In this document: in pieces, positions 32,818 through 41,543 of the stretch | Position numbering within the stretch: the stretch's first letter is position 1 | Layout of the letters: the number at the start of each line of letters is the position of its first letter | From: Candidatus Woesearchaeota archaeon | GTDB taxonomy: Archaea; Nanobdellota; Nanobdellia; Woesearchaeales; JAFGLG01 | DNA: 54,706 nt | Reading direction: 5' to 3' | NCBI GenBank assembly: GCA_016928155.1 | Contig: JAFGLG010000002.1 | Location: 144,412 to 199,117, forward strand | Notes under the pieces: model-generated | The model's input: only the letters and a program-made list of their open reading frames with translations | What the model was told of the DNA's origin: nothing | The model's database searches: none | Program-made: the position numbers and the translations under genes

Positions 32818-33891
32818 GTGAGAGGAATCACAAAAAAGGATCAGGACACATACACAAAGTATCTCCTGATTGCAGTATTCCTCATTATCGCATTCCTCTC
32901 ATTCCTCATAATCAAGCCATTCCTCGTGACCCTCATCACAGGATGCCTGATAGCATACATATTCTTCCCTTTCTACAGATGGACAAACAACAGGATAAAG
33001 AGACCTGCAGTCTCATCACTGATAGTCTCGATCCTGCTGATACTCATTATCGCGGTGCCTGCGCTGTTCATAGCAAACAGCCTGAGCAGAGAGGCATATG
33101 TATCATACACAGTGCTCAAGCAGAAGTTCGTAGGGAGCTCTGCAGTGCAGTACAGCTGCGAATCAGACAACTATCTCTGCCAGAAGACAAACATGCTGAA
33201 AAAGTTCATGTCAGAGCCGAAAGTCAAGTTCTATATCGAGGACTGGCTGACAAAACTCACAAACTGGTTCGTAGACAACATAACAAACTTCATAGTATCC
33301 CTGCCACAGAAGATACTTAACCTGTTCATAATGTTCTTCGTAATCTACTACATGTTCATAGACGGGGAGATATTCGTCAGTAAGATGAGAGACATGCTCC
33401 CGTTCGCAAAGGGAGATAAGAGGATCATATTCAAACAGTTCTCAGAGATAACATCAGCAGTGATATACGGATCCATCGTGACTGCAATCGCGCAGGGCAT
33501 AATCGGAGGCATAGGGCTGTGGATATTCAGGGTGGAATCCCCAATAATGTGGGGGTCCATAATGATAATAGCTGCACTTCTGCCATATGTTGGATCCGCA
33601 GTGATCTGGGCACCGATCGGGATATACAGGGCAGTTATGGGCTACCTCAACAATGACACCACACTAATGTGGCTTGGCATAGGGCTGCTCATCTACGGCC
33701 TGTTAATAATCAGCACAATCGACAACATAATCAGGCCGAAGCTCATCGGAAACAAGGCAAGGCTCCACCCTGTGATCGTGCTGCTCGGAGTCATCGGCGG
33801 GATATCCATATTCGGCATGGCAGGGCTGGTCATAGGGCCGGTAGTACTCTCGCTCTCAATAACAGTGCTGAAGATCTACACAAGCAGGTGA
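32818..33891 (+). CDS. AI-2E family transporter (multi-pass permease)
   Basis: 357 aa. About seven to eight membrane helices with the family layout: paired N-terminal helices (YLLIAVFLIIAFLSFLIIKPFLVTLITGCLIAYIFFPFYRW), a soluble middle loop with Cys, and the C-terminal block YVGSAVIWAPIGIYRAVMG...RPKLIGNKARLHPVIVLLGVIGGI...GLVIGPVVLSL typical of PF01594. Substrates in archaea are unknown (sodium-proton exchange or signal export in bacteria). Start GTG 32818 lies 9 nt after tRNA-Val; earlier starts fall inside the tRNA. It overlaps AMP phosphorylase as GTGA. Confidence 0.88.
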   Translation: MRGITKKDQDTYTKYLLIAVFLIIAFLSFLIIKPFLVTLITGCLIAYIFFPFYRWTNNRIKRPAVSSLIVSILLILIIAVPALFIANSLSREAYVSYTVLKQKFVGSSAVQYSCESDNYLCQKTNMLKKFMSEPKVKFYIEDWLTKLTNWFVDNITNFIVSLPQKILNLFIMFFVIYYMFIDGEIFVSKMRDMLPFAKGDKRIIFKQFSEITSAVIYGSIVTAIAQGIIGGIGLWIFRVESPIMWGSIMIIAALLPYVGSAVIWAPIGIYRAVMGYLNNDTTLMWLGIGLLIYGLLIISTIDNIIRPKLIGNKARLHPVIVLLGVIGGISIFGMAGLVIGPVVLSLSITVLKIYTSR

Positions 33892-35390
33892 TCCAAATAA
33901 AACTGCGAATAAAAGACATGGACATATCCACAGGCGGGGTTCAGGTGGTCATACTAAACCAGGAAGATGCAAGGATGTATGACCTGAAGGTGGAAGACAG
34001 GGTTAAGATAAGGAACAACGGAAGGACGACAATTGCAGTCGTCGACATTGCAGAGTCTGACAAAATAGTGAAGCCCGGACACATCGGAATGTTCGAAGAG
34101 AGCCTCAGGGCAATAAAGGCGAGGAATGGGAACATCATCGATGTCCAGCTCGATGACAAACCACTCTCTGTCAGGCTGATAAGGAAGAAGCTGGACAAGA
34201 AAGAGCTGAGCTACGATGAGATGGACCAGATAGTCAAGGACATCATCAACAACGAGCTCGACGAGATAGAGCTCACATACTTCATCGCGGCATGCTACAA
34301 CAACGGCATGTCATACCAGGAGATACTCGCGCTCACAAAATCAATGGTCAAGAACTCAGACACGCTCACTTTCGACAGGAAACCTGTGATGGACCTGCAC
34401 TGCATAGGCGGCGTGCCGGGGAACAGGACAACGATGATAGTGATACCGATCATCGCAGCAGCAGGACTGCTCATACCGAAGACAAGCTCAAGAGCGATAA
34501 CAAGCCCTGCAGGGACAGCAGACACCATGGAAGTGCTCTGCAATGTGAGCTTCAACACAAGGAAACTCATGAGCATAATAAAGAAAACAAACGGGTGCAT
34601 AGTCTGGGGAGGAGCACTGAACCTTGCGAGCGCAGACGACAAGCTCATAAAACTCCGTTATCCTCTGAGCCTTGATCCCATGGGCATGCTCATAGCGAGC
34701 ATAGTGGCTAAGAAGCATTCAGTCGGCTCTACACACATCCTCCTAGAGATACCCATCGGGCACCAGACAAAGCTCGCCACAAAGGAAGAGGCACTGCATC
34801 TCGAGAGGGAATTCATAAACGTTGGAAAAAGGCTCGGGATGAGATTCAAGATACTGATCACAGACGGAAGCCAGCCAGTAGGCAACGGCATAGGATGCGC
34901 ACTTGAAGCAAAAGATGTGCTCTACTGCCTGATGAACCATGAGAATGCGCCCAAGGACCTTCTCCAGAAAAGCATAACAATAGCAGGGATGATGCTAGAG
35001 ATGGCAGGAAAAGCGAAGAAGGGGCGCGGACACCTGATGGCACAAGAGCTCGTAGAGAGCGGGATAGCATTCCAGAAGATGCAGGAGATAATCAAGCTCC
35101 AGGGCGGCAAAGGAAAACTGGACCCTGACAGGATAAAGGTCGGAAAGTATGAGCATGATGTCGTTGCTGAAAACAGCGGCATAATAAAAGGCATAAACAA
35201 CAAGGACATAAACAAGATATCAAGGATAGCAGGCTCGCCGAAAGACCTCGGCGCAGGGATCTACCTGCACCATCATGTCGGAGACATGGTAAAGAAAGGA
35301 GAAGCGCTATTCACGATACATTCAGACTCGAAGAAAAGGATGGATTATGCAAAGAACTTCCTTGAATTCGCAGAGCCATTCTTCATATGA
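33888..35390 (+). CDS. deoA: AMP phosphorylase (archaeal DeoA-like)
   Basis: 500 aa, the usual length. It carries the archaeal N-terminal domain (IKDMDISTGGVQVVILN), the phosphorylase signature KTSSRAITSPAGTADTMEVL, the phosphate-binding SVGSTHILLEIP segment and the C-terminal hammerhead domain ending AGIYLHHHVGD. It splits AMP with phosphate into adenine and ribose-1,5-bisphosphate, the first step of the AMP-RuBisCO nucleoside salvage path. The partners (ribose-1,5-bisphosphate isomerase, type III RuBisCO) are not in this window. GTG 33888 overlaps the transporter stop. Confidence 0.93.
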   Translation: MIQIKLRIKDMDISTGGVQVVILNQEDARMYDLKVEDRVKIRNNGRTTIAVVDIAESDKIVKPGHIGMFEESLRAIKARNGNIIDVQLDDKPLSVRLIRKKLDKKELSYDEMDQIVKDIINNELDEIELTYFIAACYNNGMSYQEILALTKSMVKNSDTLTFDRKPVMDLHCIGGVPGNRTTMIVIPIIAAAGLLIPKTSSRAITSPAGTADTMEVLCNVSFNTRKLMSIIKKTNGCIVWGGALNLASADDKLIKLRYPLSLDPMGMLIASIVAKKHSVGSTHILLEIPIGHQTKLATKEEALHLEREFINVGKRLGMRFKILITDGSQPVGNGIGCALEAKDVLYCLMNHENAPKDLLQKSITIAGMMLEMAGKAKKGRGHLMAQELVESGIAFQKMQEIIKLQGGKGKLDPDRIKVGKYEHDVVAENSGIIKGINNKDINKISRIAGSPKDLGAGIYLHHHVGDMVKKGEALFTIHSDSKKRMDYAKNFLEFAEPFFI

Positions 35391-35553
35391 AGAAATCCTT
35401 CTTGTGGTTCCTGATAAAATTCTCAGCCTCAAGGTCAGAATTGAACTCCTTGATGACCTTCATGAAGAGAGAACTGCACTGATGGCAGACATCCGGCATG
35501 GACTGCACATTATCACACTTCAGACACAGATACACCTTTGCGATCCTACACAC
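35383..35553 (-). CDS. Small zinc-ribbon protein B
   Basis: 56 aa: VCRIAKVYLCLKCDNVQSMPDVCHQCSSLF gives C-x2-C and C-x2-C pairs spaced for one zinc ribbon, followed by a charged helix. The GTG at 35553 follows the stop of protein A by 2 nt; the GTG at 35535 is an alternative. The 3' end overlaps AMP phosphorylase by 8 nt in convergent orientation. Function unknown. Confidence 0.65.
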   Translation of the reverse strand: MCRIAKVYLCLKCDNVQSMPDVCHQCSSLFMKVIKEFNSDLEAENFIRNHKKDFFI

Positions 35554-35555
35554 CC

Positions 35556-35717
35556 TTATCTTGGAAGACCTATCCTATAACCGCACTTACTGCAGAGAAG
35601 AGCGCCAGTGAATGCATCAAAATGCAAACTCAGGGAATTGCACCTGGGACATCTCTTCACGAACTTGAGCAGTATATCTGGGTGCATATTTTCCTGCTTA
35701 TTAATCTTTGGGTGCAT
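35556..35717 (-). CDS. Small zinc-ribbon protein A
   Basis: 53 aa: FVKRCPRCNSLSLHFDAFTGALLCSKCGYRIGLPR is a classic zinc ribbon of two CxxC knuckles, similar in spacing to transcription-factor or ribosomal ribbons. The in-frame ATGs at 35717 and 35687 (both MHP...) offer two starts. First of a two-gene pair with protein B. Function unknown. Confidence 0.65.
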   Translation of the reverse strand: MHPKINKQENMHPDILLKFVKRCPRCNSLSLHFDAFTGALLCSKCGYRIGLPR

Positions 35718-35747
35718 CTTGATATTAAAAAAAAGAAAAAGAAGGCC

Positions 35748-36176
35748 TTATTCGACCTGAGCCACTAACTTACCGGTCTTGCTGTGATCAAAGCCGCCGA
35801 CTTCTGAATAGCTGTATGTCAGATCTGCCTTGACCTTTGAACCTACTGTCCATGCATTACCATCGCAGTCTGTCAATGTTATGTCTATTGTAGCACCATC
35901 AGACATCGCCTGGCCTGCCGGACTTGTACAGCCGCTGATTGCAACTGTAAAATTTGTCAGATCCTTGCCAAGACCATTGGTGACCCTCAACTGAACATCG
36001 GTTGGTGTGACCTTGTGGACGCACGAGAAGCCTGGACCGAACTGGCATGCTTCAGGCAAGAAATTGCTCTGATTAAAGACGCCAAAATAAGCCAAGGCTG
36101 CGATTGCTGCAAGAACAACCAAGATCGCCCAACCATAAGTCATCAGGAACTCCATTGCTGCCTGACCTTTCTTCAT
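35748..36176 (-). CDS. Archaeal type IV pilin-like protein (class III signal peptide)
   Basis: 142 aa. N-terminus MKKGQAAMEFLMTYGWAILV is the archaeal class III signal with cleavage expected before Q or just after KKG, leaving the hydrophobic helix that packs into the filament core. The rest is a beta-rich head with one Cys pair (ACQFGPGFSC) and another (SGCTSP, TDCDG). A strong GGTGG-type site precedes it. Likely the major subunit of the pilus encoded downstream of the MITE, or an adhesin pilin. Signal processing needs a FlaK/EppA-type peptidase, not seen here. Confidence 0.88.
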   Translation of the reverse strand: MKKGQAAMEFLMTYGWAILVVLAAIAALAYFGVFNQSNFLPEACQFGPGFSCVHKVTPTDVQLRVTNGLGKDLTNFTVAISGCTSPAGQAMSDGATIDITLTDCDGNAWTVGSKVKADLTYSYSEVGGFDHSKTGKLVAQVE

Positions 36177-36279
36177 TATACCACCTCAAAGTTTTTTTAG
36201 GTTAAGTGTGTTAGTATACAAAATAATATACTAATGTATGGATTAAATCATCTTTCATATATAAAGGTTGCGGTTTTTG

Positions 36280-36446
36280 CGGCTCTGTCCGGAATCTCGC
36301 TAACGCTCGATACCATTGCCTTCAAAATGCTCAATTGATAATAGGAAAGTGCTATGTTCCCACAGGGAGCAACCCCTCATAACGCACTTTCTTTTACATA
36401 ATGAGAGCATTTTGACCTTACGCCAATGACTTTCCGGACAGAGCCG
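36280..36446. mobile_element. MITE-like element with 15-bp terminal inverted repeats
   Basis: Ends CGGCTCTGTCCGGAA (36280-36294) and its exact reverse complement (36432-36446). GTTTTTG flanks both sides as a 7-8-bp target duplication. The 167-bp body folds further: CATTGCC...ATGCTC with GAGCAT...CAATG, and AAAGTGC (36346-36352)/GCACTTT (36384-36390). No transposase is encoded. It lies between the pilin gene and the platform gene of the pilus locus. The remainder of the 377-bp gap is AT-rich promoter sequence for the pilin. Confidence 0.7.
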
Positions 36447-36553
36447 GTTTTTGTCAGATAAAACCAGATAAAGACTCCAAAATATCTTCTGATCATGAAC
36501 AGCAAATTTTCTCAAAAGGAGCATAAGCCAGCAAATCCTCCAATCAAAAAATT

Positions 36554-37801
36554 CTAGACAAAAATCCCGCTCAGGAAAAGCTTGAGCAATGACATGGCCA
36601 CGAAGTAGATCACAAGAGCGACCAGGATGTACACCGGAAGGAAGTTGATGCCTTCCTTCACAGTGCCCTTCCTGATGGTTGAGATTATCATAGCAGAGAA
36701 AAGGCTTGTGATCGCCAGATACACCGCTGAAAAAACCCTGAAATCTGAAAGATCTATTGTCTTGTAAAAGACCATGGGAGCATTAGGTATGAAAGTGAAG
36801 TCGCCAGAACTTATTATGCTCTGCACAATAGAGATGAGCTGATAAGAAAGAGCGAACATGACAGGGGCTATCATGATCGAAGCAAAGGTTATGAATATGA
36901 CATAAGTCGCAACGCTCGCTGCCATCTCCTTCTTCAGAAGACGCATCTTATTGATGCCGTCAGCGATCCTGAGCAGGAGCTCTGAGACATTGCCGCCGGA
37001 CTCAATGCCCTCGATGATCAGATCAATGGACCTCTGCAAGATGTTGGAATCATATTTCAATGCAAAATCATGCAAGGCATCAGTCAGGTCCTCGCCGGTC
37101 AAGGTCTGCTTGGCGACAAGCTCAATCTCCTTTGCAAGGACACCGAACTGGGGGCGCACAGCAAACCAGAGAGCCTTGTCGATAGGCATGCCGGCCTTCA
37201 TGTTGGATGAAGCGAGCTGGAGGAAATCAGGCAGGACATTCTCGACCTCAAGCTTCCTCCTGAAAGCCCTGATATCTAGATAGAGCAGATAGATGATCCA
37301 GACCAGCATCAAAGCCAAAGGGAGCATCAATACCATGAAAAAGAACAGTATGAAAAGGACATAACCCAGATTGACTGCAATGCCCTGATAGAGGCCGGAG
37401 TAAGTGATGAAGATGATGAATGAAGCGATGTCGAGGAAAAAAGCCATATTGAAGAGCACTGCCCTTATCCTCTTGGGCTCCTTGTCGATGCCGGCCTTGA
37501 GCATGTAGTTCTTGAGCCTGAGATGACGCTCCTGCCTCTTCCTTGCCCTGACAGCTTTCCTGTCAACCTTGGGGCTGGGCTTCTCTGGCGACTGGGCCTT
37601 ATGCCCTCCTTTAGCACCATGTCCTTCTTTAGCATTTTGCCCTTCTTTGGCATCATGCCCTGGAACCTTTGCACTCTCAAGAAGCTTCTTATCCACCTTG
37701 GGCTTGTGCAGCCTGCCTATCCTATGATGCCTCCTCTCGGTGCGTGACTTGAGCCTATCAAGCCTTGATTCAATATTCCCGTGGATCTTTGTCTTCTTCA
37801 T
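36554..37801 (-). CDS. Pilus platform protein 2 (TadC/FlaJ-like, T2SF domain)
   Basis: 415 aa. A Lys/His-rich N-terminal tail (1-105) with 6-aa repeats (AKEGQN, AKEGHG, AKGGHK) precedes two hydrophobic helices, a cytoplasmic T2SF domain (FLQLASSNMKAGMPIDKALW, then GNVSELLLRIADGINKMRLLKKEM) and two or three C-terminal helices. The T2SF protein anchors the ATPase motor in the membrane. It overlaps the other platform gene as ATGA. The 18-bp DNA repeats lie near 37600-37660. Confidence 0.88.
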   Translation of the reverse strand: MKKTKIHGNIESRLDRLKSRTERRHHRIGRLHKPKVDKKLLESAKVPGHDAKEGQNAKEGHGAKGGHKAQSPEKPSPKVDRKAVRARKRQERHLRLKNYMLKAGIDKEPKRIRAVLFNMAFFLDIASFIIFITYSGLYQGIAVNLGYVLFILFFFMVLMLPLALMLVWIIYLLYLDIRAFRRKLEVENVLPDFLQLASSNMKAGMPIDKALWFAVRPQFGVLAKEIELVAKQTLTGEDLTDALHDFALKYDSNILQRSIDLIIEGIESGGNVSELLLRIADGINKMRLLKKEMAASVATYVIFITFASIMIAPVMFALSYQLISIVQSIISSGDFTFIPNAPMVFYKTIDLSDFRVFSAVYLAITSLFSAMIISTIRKGTVKEGINFLPVYILVALVIYFVAMSLLKLFLSGIFV

Positions 37802-38625
37802 AGTTCAACAGCAGGCCTCTGAGACCTTATCATGGAAAGGAACATGAACTGGAGGAAAGCCATCACAGCAGTCAGGATCATCAAGATCGGGAGAGAGATG
37901 CGAAAACCGATGAACAAGGACATGACAACAATCATGGTCATGCCCAAAGATGGGAATATTATGGCGACAAGCATGTAGAACATGGCGATGGGATTGAGCT
38001 TGCGCCCATATTCCTTGACCTCGATATACTGCTCCTGGACAATCTGCTCAAGAGTGGTGTTGAGAGCCTTGGAGATGTCAGAACCTGTCTCAGTCGCATT
38101 AAGGATCTGGAAGAATATCTTCTGGAGCGACTCAGAAGGAATCGTATCGATAGTCTCCTTCAAGGCAAGCTCAAGAGAAGTCCCCAGGTTTATCTTGTCC
38201 AATATCTCCTTAGTGTAAAATCCTATTGCCCTGTAATTCTTGGTGATGTTCAGGAAAGCAGTGTAGATAGGGATGCCTGACTGCAGCTCAATTATCAGGA
38301 AACGCATAGCAAAAACAATCTCACGATCGATCTCCTTCCTCTTACGTATTATCTTTATGTCAGGAAGGCGGATGAAATAAGAATATGAGAGGAACAGGAA
38401 TACAGGGAAGAGAACAAAAAGCCAGTAAGGAGAAAACTTATTATGCAAAAGGAAGAACAGATAAACAGACATCAGGACAGAGAAAACCAGGGTGTTCATG
38501 ATGACCTTCAACATGAATCTCTCCTTCTCAGAAGAGATATTCGCCTGCCTGAGCTTATAATCCAGATTCGGAATCTTATCTGCCAGATACTTCAAAAATG
38601 TGCTCTTGATTTTCCCCACCCTCAT
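37798..38625 (-). CDS. Pilus platform protein 1 (TadC/FlaJ-like, T2SF domain)
   Basis: 275 aa. Two N-terminal membrane helices (about 40-80), a cytoplasmic helical domain (AMRFLIIELQSGIPIYTAFLNI, GTSLELALKETIDTIPSESLQKIFFQILNATETGSDISKAL) and two C-terminal helices. A pair of T2SF proteins next to one ATPase is usual in archaeal Tad-like or Ups-like pili. It starts immediately after an 11-bp tandem repeat (38624-38667), 88 nt after the ATPase stop. Confidence 0.87.
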   Translation of the reverse strand: MRVGKIKSTFLKYLADKIPNLDYKLRQANISSEKERFMLKVIMNTLVFSVLMSVYLFFLLHNKFSPYWLFVLFPVFLFLSYSYFIRLPDIKIIRKRKEIDREIVFAMRFLIIELQSGIPIYTAFLNITKNYRAIGFYTKEILDKINLGTSLELALKETIDTIPSESLQKIFFQILNATETGSDISKALNTTLEQIVQEQYIEVKEYGRKLNPIAMFYMLVAIIFPSLGMTMIVVMSLFIGFRISLPILMILTAVMAFLQFMFLSMIRSQRPAVEL

Positions 38626-38667
38626 GAATCATTTATGAATCATTTATGAATTATTTATGGATTATTC
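38624..38667. repeat. 11-bp tandem repeat (ATGAATCATTT), four copies
   Basis: Copies at 38624-38634, 38635-38645, 38646-38656 and 38657-38667 with few changes. They occupy the 5' leader of platform gene 1, directly before its start codon. Copy-number change here would alter the leader length. Confidence 0.6.
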
Positions 38668-38713
38668 CAACTTATCTGTGACTTTGGCTTCTTCAAACTT
38701 CCTTATGATCACT

Positions 38714-40555
38714 TCATAACTTCCTGTTCTGCGAGACAAGCTTCAAAAGCTTATCCTTCCCAGAGTAATACTCGGCTATGACCCTGCCGACATCATCAAC
38801 ATTATGTATGTTGTGCTTCACAAGATAAGACAAGACCTTCTCCTTCTCAGCAAGATCCTTCCTGATCCTTGCATCTGAAAGACCAGAGAAGAGCCTGATC
38901 TGCTGCATCAGATGAAGAGGCTTGGCAACCTCAATCAGCCTATCCTTACGGGCATCATACTTCATGATTACCTTATGCGTCGAGTCAGGCAACACCTCTG
39001 CGATCTCCAAAGTCCTCCTGATGCCGGTCCTCCTGTTACGGAACTGGGTTATGATCAATGATAATGATGGAAGCATGGTCTTAGGGACCTCGATAGGAGG
39101 ATTAGTCAGCCTGACAATCACCTCATTCGCATTATTTGCATGGAAAGTGGCATACACGCTATGGCCGGTATGGATGGCTTCGAAAAGCGTCTCAGCCTCG
39201 AATTTTCTCCTGACTTCACCCACAATGACCCGATCAGGCCTCATCCTCAGAGAATTCGTGAGGAGATCCTCCATTGAAATTAGCCCGCGACCCTCTGCAT
39301 TAGGCTGCCTTGTCGAAAGAGGGACCCAGTGCAGGAACTTCGGAAGGGCGATCTCCCTCGTGTCCTCGATAGAGATGATCCTCTGGTTCGGAGGGAAAAA
39401 AGATGCAAGGACATTAAGAGCAGAGGTCTTGCCAGAAGCAGTGCCTCCAGTCACTATTGCAGACATCTCATACTGCATAGCAAGCCAGATCATCGCTGCG
39501 GCCCTGATGGAAAGAGTCTTTGCCTGAAGGAACTTGGTTATTGTCCAGGGATCCCTGGAGAACTTCCTGATTGTGAGAGTGTTGCCTTTGGTCGAGATGG
39601 GAGCAAGAGTCGCATTCACCCTGTCACCAGTCGACAGATGGGCATCCAGAAGAGGGGCGAGAGCAGATATGTTCCTGCCGACCTTCCTGCCGATCATCGT
39701 GGCATAATGCTTGATGATGCCCTCATTGCCGACAGTGATGTTAGTCTTGAGCCAGGTGAACTCCTTGTGATAGACCCAGACAGGATCATTCATGCCATTG
39801 ATGGCGATCTCCTCAAGAGCATCATCATTCATGAGGACCTCAATGTTACCCATCCCAAGGCTCTTCTGGACAAGATAAGAGATAAGGAACTTCCGGATGT
39901 CCTCAGTGACATCAGGGAAATACTTGGAGATGAGAAGCGTAATTGTCTCTTTGAACTTGTCCTCCACAACGGACTCTTTCTTGATATCGGTTATGTCAAC
40001 GATACCAAGCGTGACCTCATTGATAAGCTCTTTCCTGATGCGCTCGAGCATGGCCATGGTGGTGTCTGAGATCCTGGAGATATTCACCTCATACAATGGA
40101 GTGGATTTGCCGTACTCCTTCCAAATCCTGACAGTCACAGGTATGTTGCTCGAGACAAAATGATACTGCTTGAGAAGCTTCTTCTGATGGGACTGATCCT
40201 TGTTTGCAGACCTCTTTGCAGCCTTCCTGGCCCGCCTTGCGGACTTTGCCTTCTTTCCCTTCATACCAGTAATCTTCCTGGATGATTTCTTGACTTTCAA
40301 TGATTTAACATTATTATTTGATTTCATGTTATGTGATTTAACCTTTTTATGTGATTTAACCTTTTTATGTGATTTCACCCTATCATGTGATACTGATCCC
40401 TTATGAGATCCTGACATCTTATGAAATCCTTCTTTCTTTTGTAATCCTAGCATCCTGTGAGATCCTGAATTCTTATGAGACCCAGCCTTTGACTTCTTAT
40501 GCCCTGCCTTCTTCGCCGTACTCTTCACTTTCCTTTTGATCTTGACCTTCCTCAT
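38714..40555 (-). CDS. Type IV pilus/secretion ATPase (TadA/FlaI-like)
   Basis: 613 aa. Residues 1-125 are a Lys/Ser/His-rich tail with repeats (GSHK, VKSHKK). The N-terminal domain follows, then the VirB11/FlaI ATPase core: Walker A GGTASGKTSAL (about 366-376), acidic box EDTREIALP, Walker B-like RVIVGEVR (about 443), His box EAIHTGHSVYATFHAN. It hydrolyses ATP to drive pilin assembly. It overlaps the upstream HTH coiled-coil gene as ATGA. The repetitive tail is unusual and carries 18-bp DNA repeats. Confidence 0.92.
   Translation of the reverse strand: MRKVKIKRKVKSTAKKAGHKKSKAGSHKNSGSHRMLGLQKKEGFHKMSGSHKGSVSHDRVKSHKKVKSHKKVKSHNMKSNNNVKSLKVKKSSRKITGMKGKKAKSARRARKAAKRSANKDQSHQKKLLKQYHFVSSNIPVTVRIWKEYGKSTPLYEVNISRISDTTMAMLERIRKELINEVTLGIVDITDIKKESVVEDKFKETITLLISKYFPDVTEDIRKFLISYLVQKSLGMGNIEVLMNDDALEEIAINGMNDPVWVYHKEFTWLKTNITVGNEGIIKHYATMIGRKVGRNISALAPLLDAHLSTGDRVNATLAPISTKGNTLTIRKFSRDPWTITKFLQAKTLSIRAAAMIWLAMQYEMSAIVTGGTASGKTSALNVLASFFPPNQRIISIEDTREIALPKFLHWVPLSTRQPNAEGRGLISMEDLLTNSLRMRPDRVIVGEVRRKFEAETLFEAIHTGHSVYATFHANNANEVIVRLTNPPIEVPKTMLPSLSLIITQFRNRRTGIRRTLEIAEVLPDSTHKVIMKYDARKDRLIEVAKPLHLMQQIRLFSGLSDARIRKDLAEKEKVLSYLVKHNIHNVDDVGRVIAEYYSGKDKLLKLVSQNRKL
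40328..40378. repeat. 18-bp tandem repeats in the ATPase gene
   Basis: On the plus strand TTATGTGATTTAACCTTT repeats two to three times, coding on the minus strand for HKKVKS units. Related degenerate units continue to about 40500 (GSHK-type). They form a coding minisatellite in the N-terminal tail. Confidence 0.7.
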
Positions 40556-41517
40556 AACATCTTATCCAGCTTCAGCATATCATTCTTCATCACTTTCCTC
40601 TTCTGCTCAAGCCTCTCAAACCTCTCATTGAACTCTTTCAAGTCATTCTCATAGGTCTCCTTCATCTCGATCGACCTGGACTGCTCAAGCAGCTTCCTCA
40701 TCTCAGCCTTCAGCTCATCCTTCTCAAAAGTGATCTCCTGCAAAAGGGTGTTGACCTTGTTCTTCTTGTCAAAGAAAGACTGGAACTTCTGGATTATCTC
40801 CTGCTTGGCCTTCGATGTCGTGGCTGAGTGCTTCCTGGTCTCAAGCGCAGCAAGGATCAGCTTCTCCTTGTCCTTGATGGCCCTCTCCTTCTTCATTGTG
40901 CTGTCGACAAGCTCAGCAATCTTCAGCTTCTCATGCTCGGCAAGATGCTGGACCTTCTTCTTGTCCTTCACATGGGATGAACCAAGGATCTTCAGGAGCT
41001 TGCTGTAATCCCTCAGCTCCTTCCTCAGCTCGTCATCAATATCATGGCTGTGCTTCTCAAAATCAGACTTGACCTGAAGCAGCTTGTCATCAAGATCACG
41101 CTTCATGGCTTCATACTTCTCGAGCTCTGCCAGATGCCCCTTAATCTCCTCTATCTCGCCAGAGACCTGCTTCTTCAGATTATAGAAAGAATTCCTGAAT
41201 TTCTGGATCGTGACATCATCACGGTCAAGGTTCTTGAGAGTAGACTCGACCTTCCTCAGGAAAGCCTCTTTCTTTATGGTGAACTCCCTCGTACGCCTCC
41301 TGACCTCAGACCTGCTCATCTTCTGCTCAACCAGGAAAGGCTTGAGCAACAGATATTCAACAGACAGGATCTTCTCATCCTCCAAGAAATCAGCCCAGTC
41401 CTCAATCACTTTCCTAGAAACACCAAGCTCCTGAGCAGCCTCAGAGAAGCCTATCTTCTTCTTGAACTTCACAAGATCAACTAGTTTATCAACTCCTGTA
41501 CGTATCTCCTCAACCAT
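40552..41517 (-). CDS. HTH + coiled-coil protein of the pilus operon
   Basis: 321 aa from ATG 41517. Residues about 10-65 form a small winged helix (GFSEAAQELGVSRKVIEDWADFLEDEKIL), followed by about 250 residues of continuous Lys/Glu coiled coil. First gene of the operon with the ATPase. It could be a regulator or, more likely, a cytoplasmic scaffold tying the motor to something else. No known name. The upstream ATG/GTG at 41553 is less likely than 41517. Confidence 0.7.
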   Translation of the reverse strand: MVEEIRTGVDKLVDLVKFKKKIGFSEAAQELGVSRKVIEDWADFLEDEKILSVEYLLLKPFLVEQKMSRSEVRRRTREFTIKKEAFLRKVESTLKNLDRDDVTIQKFRNSFYNLKKQVSGEIEEIKGHLAELEKYEAMKRDLDDKLLQVKSDFEKHSHDIDDELRKELRDYSKLLKILGSSHVKDKKKVQHLAEHEKLKIAELVDSTMKKERAIKDKEKLILAALETRKHSATTSKAKQEIIQKFQSFFDKKNKVNTLLQEITFEKDELKAEMRKLLEQSRSIEMKETYENDLKEFNERFERLEQKRKVMKNDMLKLDKML

Positions 41518-41543
41518 CAGGTACCCCTTTTTTCCATACAACG

